From Oxalobacteraceae bacterium (GTDB lineage: Bacteria; Pseudomonadota; Gammaproteobacteria; Burkholderiales; Burkholderiaceae_D), in assembly GCA_003537575.1 (NCBI GenBank), contig DPRS01000027.1, positions 3,973-59,365 on the forward strand: 55,393 nt of DNA. Reading direction: 5' to 3'. The position numbers and the translations under genes were made by a program. Shown piece after piece: positions 41,145 to 47,968 of this stretch. The notes under the pieces are model-generated. The model was not told the DNA's origin. It did not search any database and saw only the letters and a list, made by a program, of their open reading frames with translations. Within the stretch, counting starts at the first letter, position 1, and every line of letters begins with the position of its first letter.

Positions 41145-41234
41145 TCAAAATACTGCTTGCAGCGTTGCGCTGCCTTGCCGTCGGCATTTCAGCCCTTTGA
41201 CCATATTGCCAGCGCCGATAATCCTTACTTTCAT
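41145..41234 (-). pseudogene. 29-codon remnant of an F420-type/NAD(P)-binding oxidoreductase
   Basis: A short reading frame starting at 41234 begins MKVRIIGAGNMVKGLKCRRQ, the fingerprint of NADP oxidoreductases (usually MKIxIIGAGNMGxGLA...). It stops at 41145. A GGAAAC Shine-Dalgarno sequence sits before the ATG. After about residue 15 the similarity fades and the rest of the roughly 200-residue protein is missing. It is probably an internally deleted gene between the reductase and the LysR regulator. Confidence 0.6.
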
Positions 41235-41359
41235 GATGTTTCCTTTCAGTTTGTCATTAAGTAAGCCATCATCCCGACCGCCGATGAAGGCACTTTACTT
41301 GTTGATGTATTTGAGATAAATAGTCATTTAATGGATTATTTGTTTCAATATTCAAGACA

Positions 41360-42259
41360 ATGGATAAATTTCAGGAAATGCAGGCATTTGTTGCCGTGGT
41401 GGATAACGGAAGTTTCGTACGTGCGGCAGACGCTCTCAATACCTCGAAAGCAGCTATCTCGCGCCAGGTGGCCGACATGGAGCAGCGCCTCGGGATAAGG
41501 CTGCTCAACCGAACGACACGCAAGCTCTCGCTGACCGACGAGGGCCAACTGTTTTATTTGCGTTGTACGGACTTGCTCAATGGGCTGGAGGAAGCGGAAT
41601 CGGAGCTGAGTCTGCGTAGTGGCGAACCGTCAGGGCATCTTCGCGTCAGCGCACCGGTGACGTTTGGAATATCGCATCTGGCTCCGCTCTGGGGCAAATT
41701 CCTGCAACAGCATCCGAAGGTGTCAATGGAAGTGTCACTGTCGGACCGCACCGTCGATTTGGTCGAAGATGGATATGATCTGGCAGTGCGGATCTCCCGC
41801 ACGCCACATCCGACGTTCATCGCACGAAAGCTTGCGTCGACGAAGATGGTGCTGTGTGCCTCTCCCGCGTATCTGAAGCGGCACGGAACCCCTAAACATC
41901 CGCAAGACATCAGCGAGCATAACGTGATTTCCTATACCTACTGGACTTCGAAGGACGAATGGGAATTCACTGATCCAGGCGGAAAAGTCGAAGTCGTTAA
42001 AACAAGGCCGCGATTTCATGCGAACAGCGGCGACACCTGCGTCGCTGCGGCTTTGCAGGATCAGGGAATTGTCATGCAGCCGGATTTTCTGGTGTACGAC
42101 GCACTGCGCGAAGGAAAATTGAAATCGCTCTTGCCAGGATACCAAACGGTTGAACTTGGCATTTATGCCGTCTATACCTCTCGCCGACAATTGCCATTGA
42201 AGTTACGGTCCTTGATCGACTTTCTGGTCGATTCATTCGGCAAGCCTGTATGGACTTGA
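41360..42259 (+). CDS. LysR-family transcriptional regulator
   Basis: This is a 299-residue regulator with an N-terminal winged helix (FVAVVDNGSFVRAADALNTS, residues 10-29) and a type 2 periplasmic-binding-protein-like effector domain from about 90. It belongs to the CrgA/AaeR-like group with WT..DEWEFTDPGG inserts. It is divergent from the oxidoreductase remnant and the glutathionyl-hydroquinone reductase, which it may control. The effector is unknown, and aromatic or quinone compounds are likely from context only. Confidence 0.87.
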   Translation: MDKFQEMQAFVAVVDNGSFVRAADALNTSKAAISRQVADMEQRLGIRLLNRTTRKLSLTDEGQLFYLRCTDLLNGLEEAESELSLRSGEPSGHLRVSAPVTFGISHLAPLWGKFLQQHPKVSMEVSLSDRTVDLVEDGYDLAVRISRTPHPTFIARKLASTKMVLCASPAYLKRHGTPKHPQDISEHNVISYTYWTSKDEWEFTDPGGKVEVVKTRPRFHANSGDTCVAAALQDQGIVMQPDFLVYDALREGKLKSLLPGYQTVELGIYAVYTSRRQLPLKLRSLIDFLVDSFGKPVWT

Positions 42260-42326
42260 GCAAATCTGGCAGCCGCCAGGGTATCAAGCCTGATTTGCCA
42301 AGCATAAAAGCCGCATGAAATCCGCA

Positions 42327-42357
42327 TAAAAAAACCGCCGGATGATCGATCCGGCGG
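42327..42357 (-). terminator. Intrinsic terminator of the mmsA operon
   Basis: A perfect 9-bp stem (CCGCCGGAT with ATCCGGCGG) with a 5-base loop is followed on the minus strand by a run of seven or more T. It lies 60 bases beyond the mmsA stop. Confidence 0.88.
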
Positions 42358-42416
42358 CTACCATGCAGCAACATCGGCCTGGCGCGCTTCCGCGGCCAGG
42401 CCTGCCATACGCCCGA

Positions 42417-43922
42417 TCAGGCGCTGGCGTCGAAGGCCAGTGAAACCGGCATGGCCTGCTGGTCTGGATTGGGCCAGCGCTGGGAAACGGTCTTCAGCTT
42501 GGTGTAGAAGCGCGCGGCGTCCGGCCCGAACATGTGCGACTCGCCGAACTTGGAGCGGCGCAGGCCGCCGAAGTTGAAGTAGCCCACCGGTAGCGGCACC
42601 GGCACGTTCACGCCGATCATGCCCGCCTCCACCTCGCTCATGAAGCGGTGCGCCGACTTGCCGTCGCGGGTGAAGATCACCGCGCCGTTGCCAAACTCGT
42701 GCTTGTTGGTGATGGCGATGGCTTCGTCGAAGCTGACCGGGCGCATGATGGCGCGCACCGGGCCGAACACTTCCTGCTTGTACATTTCCATCTCGGTGGT
42801 GACGTGATCGAACAGGGTCGGGCCGATGTAGTAACCGTTTTCATGGCCTGCCACCTTGATGTCGCGACCATCGATCACCATTTCGGCGCCGGCGCGCTGG
42901 CACTCGTCGATGGCGCGCAGCACGGTCTGTTTCGATTGCGCCGAGATCACCGCGCCGAAGTCTGCCGCCGGGTCATTGTAGGGACCGACCTTGAGCGCAT
43001 TGATCTTCGGGATCACCAGTTCGCGCAGGCGCTCGGCCGTAGCCAGGCCTACCGGCAGCAGCAGAGATACCGCCATGCAGCGCTGGCTGGCCGAACCGAA
43101 GCCGGCGGAGACGAAGGCCGAAGCCGCGGCTTCGAGATCGGCATCGGGCATCACTACCATGTGGTTCTTGCCACCAGTGAAGGACGCCACGCGCTTGTTG
43201 TGCGAAGTGCCCTTCTGATAGATGTACTCGCCCACCGGGGTCGAGCCGACGAAGCTGATGCCGGCAATGCCTGGATGCTCCAGCATGCCGTCGACGATTT
43301 CCTTGTCGCCGTGGACGATGTTGAAGACGCCCTTGGGCAAGCCGGCCTGCTCGCACAGGCGGGCAAATTCCATCGCCGCGCTCGGCACCCTTTCCGACGG
43401 TTTCCAGACGATGCCGTTGCCGACTGCGATAGCCATGGCCATCATCGCCACCGGCACCATGATCGGGAAATTGAACGGCGAGATGATGCCGACCACACCG
43501 ATGGGCACGCGCATCGAGTAGACATCGATGCCGCCGCCGACATTAGTAGCGTATTCGCCCTTGGTGACATGCGGCTCGCTGCAGGCGAATTCGATCGCCT
43601 CGACGCCGCGGCCGATCTCGCCCTTGGCGTCGGCGATGGTCTTGCCATGCTCGCGGCCGATCATCTCGGCCAGGCGGTCGGTATTGGCGATCACCAGTTC
43701 GCGCAGCTTGAACATTACCGCCTGGCGCTGCGCGTGCGATTGCTGCCCCCAGCGCTGGCCGGCTTGCGCTGCCGTCGCCACTGCGCGGTCGAGGGTGGCG
43801 CGATCGCCGTAGTGCAGGCGCGCGATTTCCTCGCCGGTGGAAGGATTGAAGACCGCGCCGGTGCGGCCGCCGCTGCCGGCATCGAGTTCGCCGTTGATGA
43901 AGTGGGTGATGGTTTGGCTCAT
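42417..43922 (-). CDS. mmsA: CoA-acylating methylmalonate-semialdehyde dehydrogenase
   Basis: This is a 501-residue NAD-dependent aldehyde dehydrogenase that converts methylmalonate semialdehyde to propionyl-CoA in valine and thymine breakdown. The catalytic cysteine is C282 in FGSASQRCMAVS. The NAD-binding ISPFNFP motif is at 147-153, and FVGSTPVGEYIYQKG near 224-238 replaces the usual glutamate region, as in MmsA enzymes. It is the last gene of the operon with mmsB and a substrate-binding protein, with an intrinsic terminator after it. Confidence 0.93.
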   Translation of the reverse strand: MSQTITHFINGELDAGSGGRTGAVFNPSTGEEIARLHYGDRATLDRAVATAAQAGQRWGQQSHAQRQAVMFKLRELVIANTDRLAEMIGREHGKTIADAKGEIGRGVEAIEFACSEPHVTKGEYATNVGGGIDVYSMRVPIGVVGIISPFNFPIMVPVAMMAMAIAVGNGIVWKPSERVPSAAMEFARLCEQAGLPKGVFNIVHGDKEIVDGMLEHPGIAGISFVGSTPVGEYIYQKGTSHNKRVASFTGGKNHMVVMPDADLEAAASAFVSAGFGSASQRCMAVSLLLPVGLATAERLRELVIPKINALKVGPYNDPAADFGAVISAQSKQTVLRAIDECQRAGAEMVIDGRDIKVAGHENGYYIGPTLFDHVTTEMEMYKQEVFGPVRAIMRPVSFDEAIAITNKHEFGNGAVIFTRDGKSAHRFMSEVEAGMIGVNVPVPLPVGYFNFGGLRRSKFGESHMFGPDAARFYTKLKTVSQRWPNPDQQAMPVSLAFDASA

Positions 43923-44004
43923 GATGTCTCTCTTTCCTCTTGACTGTTGGATGGGCGCCCGCCGCCTGCGACGCGGCGCCCGGTGAATTCTGATATGCGA
44001 CTGA

Positions 44005-44916
44005 TCAGGGCTTTGCTACGGCGAACATGTTGAAGATGCTGCCGCAGTCAAGTTTGCCGTTGCCGGCGGCGCTATGCATGGCGAACAGATTGCGCGCCAG
44101 TCCGCCCAGCGGCACGCTGGCGCGGATATCGGTAGCCGCTTCCACCGCCAGGCCCAGGTCCTTGAGCATCAGGTCGGTGGCGAAGCCGCCGCTGTAAGCG
44201 CGCGACGACGGCACGTTTTCCAGGGTGCCCGGGCAGGGATTGTAGGAATTGACCACCCAGCTGGCGCCCGAGCTCTTGCCGATAATTTCCGACAAAATTT
44301 TCGGATCGAGGCCGTTGGCGATGCCCAGCTGCAGCGCTTCGCAGGTGCCGCTCATGATGATCCCAAGCAGCATGTTGTTGCAGACCTTGGCGGTCTGGCC
44401 GGCGCCATGATCGCCGGCATGGAAGATATTCTTGCCCATCTTTTCCAGCACGGCGCGGGCACGCTCCAGCTGCGCGCCGTCGCCGCCGACCATGAATGTC
44501 AGGGTGCCGGCGTCGGCGGCGGCGGTCCCGCCCGAAACCGGCGCATCGACCATGTCGATGCCTTTGGCCCGTGCCGCCTCGGCCACTTCGCGCGCCGCGC
44601 TGGCCGAGATGGTGGAGCTGTCGATGATCAGGGCGCCGGGCGCCATCTGCGCCAGCAAGCCTTGGGTACTCTGGGCGCCCTGCCCGCCGCCCAGGTAGAG
44701 CGACTTCACGTGCGCCGCGGCAGGCAGCATGCTGACCACCACCTGCGCGTCGCGTGCCGCTTCGGCGGCACTGTCGGCAGCCTTGCCGCCGGCAGCCTCA
44801 AGCGCCTGCAGCGCCGCGCCGGACAAATCGAAGCCGGCAACCGAAAAGCCGGCCTTGACCAGGTTCTTCGCCATGGGCAAGCCCATGTTGCCCAGGCCGA
44901 TGAATGCGATTTTCAT
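44005..44916 (-). CDS. mmsB: 3-hydroxyisobutyrate dehydrogenase
   Basis: This is a 303-residue beta-hydroxyacid dehydrogenase that oxidises 3-hydroxyisobutyrate to methylmalonate semialdehyde, the substrate of MmsA. The N-terminal MKIAFIGLGNMGLPMAKNLV binds NAD. The substrate-binding DAPVSGGTAAADAGTL is near 120-135 and the catalytic lysine is near 170 in GQTAKVCNNMLLG. It lies between the substrate-binding protein (16-base gap) and mmsA (82-base gap) in one operon. Confidence 0.93.
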   Translation of the reverse strand: MKIAFIGLGNMGLPMAKNLVKAGFSVAGFDLSGAALQALEAAGGKAADSAAEAARDAQVVVSMLPAAAHVKSLYLGGGQGAQSTQGLLAQMAPGALIIDSSTISASAAREVAEAARAKGIDMVDAPVSGGTAAADAGTLTFMVGGDGAQLERARAVLEKMGKNIFHAGDHGAGQTAKVCNNMLLGIIMSGTCEALQLGIANGLDPKILSEIIGKSSGASWVVNSYNPCPGTLENVPSSRAYSGGFATDLMLKDLGLAVEAATDIRASVPLGGLARNLFAMHSAAGNGKLDCGSIFNMFAVAKP

Positions 44917-44932
44917 TATAAATATCCTTTGC

Positions 44933-46144
44933 TTACTTCTTCACCAGCGGGCACTGCGACTGCGCCAGCGGCTGGAATGCCTTGTCGGCGGGGATGGTCG
45001 CCTTCAGCTTGTAGTAATCCCACGCCCCCTTCGACTCTTCCGGCTTCTTGACTTCGACCAGGTACATGTCATGGATCACGCGGCCGTCCGGGCGAATGCT
45101 GGCATTGCGCATGACGGCATCCTTGATCGGCAATTCACGCATCTTGGCCGCCACCGTAGTCGCATTGTCAGACTTGGCGGCCGCCACCGACTTCAGGTAA
45201 TGCAGCACGCTCGAATACACTCCGGCATGCACCGAGTTTGGCTTGGCCTTGTGGATCTTTTCAAAGCGCTCGGAGAATGCCTTGGTCTGCTCGTCAAAAT
45301 TCCAGTAAAAACCTTCGGAGAAAATCAGACCTTGCGCCAGCGGCAGCCCCAGCGCGTGCACGTCGGTAATATTCAGCAGCAAAGCCGCCAGTTTCTGGTT
45401 CTTGCCGATGCCAAATTCGCGCGCACCCTTGATGGCGTTGATGGCATCTTGCGTCGAATTGGCCAAGCCGATCACCTCGGCCTTGGAGGACTGCGCCTGC
45501 AGCAGGAAGGATGAGAAATCGCTGGCATTCAGCGGATGTTTCACCGCGCCGACCACGTTACCGCCATTGGCCTTGACCTGTTCGGCCGCATCCTTTTCCA
45601 GCGAGAGGCCGAAAGCATAGTCGACCGTGATGAAGTACCAGCTCTTGCCGCCGGCGCGCGTCAGCGCCGCCGCCGCGCCGGCCGAGGCCGAGTAAGTGTC
45701 GAACATCCAGTGGAAACTGTTCGGCGCGCATTCGTCATTGGTCAGGCGGGTGGTGGCCGGGCCGTTGAACAGGCCGACCGCGCCTTTTTCGCGCATCAGC
45801 TTCTGCACCGCGATCGCCCCCGCTGAATTGGTCAGGTCGGCAAAGGCATCGACCTTGTCCACGTCCAGCCACTCGCGCGCCTTGGAAGCAGCGATGTCAG
45901 CCTTGTTCAGATGGTCGGCCGACAGCACCTTGATCTTCATGCCCTTGCATTCGGCTTTCAAGCAATCTTCAATGGCCAGGTTGGTGGCGACCACCGAGCC
46001 TTTGCCGCCAAACACGGAATACGGCCCCGACATATCGGTCAGCACGCCGATCCGAACTTCGTTATCCGAGATTTGCGCCTGAGCGCCGAAAGACATGGCC
46101 AGTGCCAGGGGTAATACGGCTTTGCGCAAGAACTTGCTAGTCAT
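44933..46144 (-). CDS. ABC transporter substrate-binding protein, branched-chain amino acid (LivJ) family
   Basis: This is a 403-residue periplasmic protein with a signal peptide (MTSKFLRKAVLPLALAMSFG, cleavage near AQAQ). It has the LivJ-type Leu/Ile/Val-binding domain, with the IRIGVLTDMSGPYS-like opening and a C-terminal segment of the amide-type HAAT family. No permease or ATPase genes are adjacent. It is first in the operon with mmsB and mmsA. That suggests delivery of valine or a related acid, but the ligand is inferred. Confidence 0.85.
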   Translation of the reverse strand: MTSKFLRKAVLPLALAMSFGAQAQISDNEVRIGVLTDMSGPYSVFGGKGSVVATNLAIEDCLKAECKGMKIKVLSADHLNKADIAASKAREWLDVDKVDAFADLTNSAGAIAVQKLMREKGAVGLFNGPATTRLTNDECAPNSFHWMFDTYSASAGAAAALTRAGGKSWYFITVDYAFGLSLEKDAAEQVKANGGNVVGAVKHPLNASDFSSFLLQAQSSKAEVIGLANSTQDAINAIKGAREFGIGKNQKLAALLLNITDVHALGLPLAQGLIFSEGFYWNFDEQTKAFSERFEKIHKAKPNSVHAGVYSSVLHYLKSVAAAKSDNATTVAAKMRELPIKDAVMRNASIRPDGRVIHDMYLVEVKKPEESKGAWDYYKLKATIPADKAFQPLAQSQCPLVKK

Positions 46145-46202
46145 CGCTGTCTCCTTCAGTTGTTGGTGTAATGTGAAATAATTGTAGATGACATTTTTGA
46201 GT

Positions 46203-46245
46203 TTGGCTCAATGAAAATCGCTGTGCTATTATGCATTTATGCATA
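46203..46245 (+). promoter_or_regulatory. LysR gene promoter with palindromic operator
   Basis: TTGGCT (46203-46208) and TATTAT (46227-46232) have an 18-base spacer. A perfect dyad TATGCAT-TT-ATGCATA (46230-46245) overlaps the -10 region, 13 bases before the LysR start. It may be the autoregulatory site and could also control the divergent substrate-binding-protein operon. Confidence 0.5.
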
Positions 46246-46258
46246 GCAGAGAAAAACG

Positions 46259-47185
46259 ATGAAACAGGTCGACTGGGATGACTTCCGGGTATTTCTGGGA
46301 CTGGCGCGGGCGCACTCCGCGCTGGAGGCTTCCGAAGTGATGGGGATGAACCAGTCCACCCTGTCACGGCGCTTGCGCAAGCTTGAGGAAACCATCGGTG
46401 CCAAACTGTTCGACCGCAATTCGCACGGTCACCACCTGACCAGCGCCGGCCACCGCCTGCTGGAGCATGTCGAAAAGCTGGAAACCACCCTGGCCGCGGT
46501 GGAGGCGGACGTTTCCGGCGACAGCGTGGCCTTGAGCGGCGACATCCGCCTGGGCACCACCGAAGGTTTCGGCAGCTTTTTCCTGGCCCCGCATCTGGCG
46601 CAGTTCTGCACCTCGCACCCGGCCATCACCATCGACCTGCTGCCGCTGCCGCGCCATGTCAACCTGTCCCGCCACGAGGCGGATGCTTCCGTCACCATCG
46701 ATCGTCCCACCACCGACAGCTTCGTTACCGCCAAACTGGCCGATTACCGCCTGCTGCCCTATGCCACCCCGGCTTACCTGGAGCGGCATGCGCCGATTCG
46801 CTCGGTCACCGACCTGGCCGGCCATCGCTGGATCGATTATGTCGACGACCTGATTTTCGCCGACCAGCAAGTAACCTTGCGCAAATGGCTGCCATCAGTG
46901 AAACCCTTCCTGCGCAGCACCAGCGTCATCGCGCAATACCAGGCGACCCGCTCGGGCTTGGGCATAGCCTTGCTGCCCTGCTTCATGGGCAACACCGCGC
47001 AGGACCTGGTGCCGGTTCTGCCGCAGGAAATCGACATTACCCGCTCATTCTGGCTGGTAGCTCCGGCCGAACGCCGCGAAGTTGCGCGCATCAAGGCGAT
47101 GTGGAATTACCTGCGCAAGGTGGCCGACGCCAATGCGGGGTTTCTGATGGGCCGCACAACGGCCATTCAATGGCTGTACGAATGA
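46259..47185 (+). CDS. LysR-family regulator divergent from the mmsBA operon
   Basis: This is a 308-residue LysR regulator with an N-terminal winged helix (FLGLARAHSALEASEVMGMN, residues 12-31) and an effector domain from about 92. The divergent position next to the substrate-binding protein, mmsB and mmsA suggests it regulates valine catabolism. The usual MmsR of pseudomonads is an AraC-type protein, so this is a different regulator type. The effector is unknown. Confidence 0.86.
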   Translation: MKQVDWDDFRVFLGLARAHSALEASEVMGMNQSTLSRRLRKLEETIGAKLFDRNSHGHHLTSAGHRLLEHVEKLETTLAAVEADVSGDSVALSGDIRLGTTEGFGSFFLAPHLAQFCTSHPAITIDLLPLPRHVNLSRHEADASVTIDRPTTDSFVTAKLADYRLLPYATPAYLERHAPIRSVTDLAGHRWIDYVDDLIFADQQVTLRKWLPSVKPFLRSTSVIAQYQATRSGLGIALLPCFMGNTAQDLVPVLPQEIDITRSFWLVAPAERREVARIKAMWNYLRKVADANAGFLMGRTTAIQWLYE

Positions 47186-47306
47186 GCAGACGCAATATTG
47201 GTGCTGCCGCAAAGTACTGGCAAACACGATAAACTTTACCCTTGTAACTTCCTACATTGTCAGCTTACCGCGATAGCATTACGCAGATACAAAGCCAAGG
47301 AACCTT

Positions 47307-47669
47307 ATGAACCAGGAACTCGTGTTCGACCCGCAGACCCAGGCCCAAAGAGATCTCGTCTGGTGGCTGTATATTTTTCACGGCGCCAGTCTGGTGGTAT
47401 CGCTGGGATTGCTGAACTGGGTGCCGCTGATTGTTAATTACGTCAAACGCGATGATGCCCGTGGCACTTTTTTATACAGTCACCACAGCTGGCAAATTCG
47501 TTCATTCTGGTGGTATTTGTTCTGGATGTTACTGGGTGGCGTGCTGTTCATCAGCTTCGTCGGTATTCCCCTCGCCTGGCTGGTCTGGTTCGTTGCACCG
47601 ATCTGGAAAGCATACCGCCTGATCAAGGGATTCCTGGACCTCCTTGCGAACAAGCCGATGCCGGCCTGA
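47307..47669 (+). CDS. Small DUF4870-like membrane protein
   Basis: This is a 120-residue protein with three hydrophobic helices (about 19-43, 66-91 and 93-102). The motifs HHSWQIRSFWWYLFWMLLGG and PLAWLVWFVAPIWKAYRLIK resemble the DUF4870 group, whose function is unknown. An AAGGAACC Shine-Dalgarno sequence precedes the ATG. It stands alone between a LysR gene and the c-di-GMP enzyme. Confidence 0.72.
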   Translation: MNQELVFDPQTQAQRDLVWWLYIFHGASLVVSLGLLNWVPLIVNYVKRDDARGTFLYSHHSWQIRSFWWYLFWMLLGGVLFISFVGIPLAWLVWFVAPIWKAYRLIKGFLDLLANKPMPA

Positions 47670-47968
47670 ACCGACTTTTCCGGCAGATAAGCCGACACAG
47701 AGTTAAATAATTTGCGTAGAAGAAATTTGCTGCTTCGCACAAAATAATTACCACGAATTACCTCTGGCGGAATAGCCACAAATATCTGAATTCCCCAATA
47801 ATTATTTGCTATTAAACAAAAAAGATTGCATATTGGCGAAGGCAAAATAATCCGCTATTTTTTCTGGCTTACAATTAATTTTAATAAAGCAAATTTAGCG
47901 CTGCCGCTGTCCACTGCTTCCAGACGCGGCCTCGCAACCGCTGACCAGGATACCCGAGGCGTCGATCC
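47670..47968. other. AT-rich intergenic region before the c-di-GMP gene
   Basis: This 299-base gap has a clear AT-rich section (about 47700-47890) in an otherwise GC-rich window. No credible gene or terminator was found. Such AT-rich DNA often binds H-NS/MvaT-like silencers or holds promoters. Confidence 0.5.

Noticed and set aside
42648..43943. Open frame of about 430 codons opposite mmsA
   Set aside because: It is the complementary shadow of a full-length aldehyde dehydrogenase and has no motif of its own.
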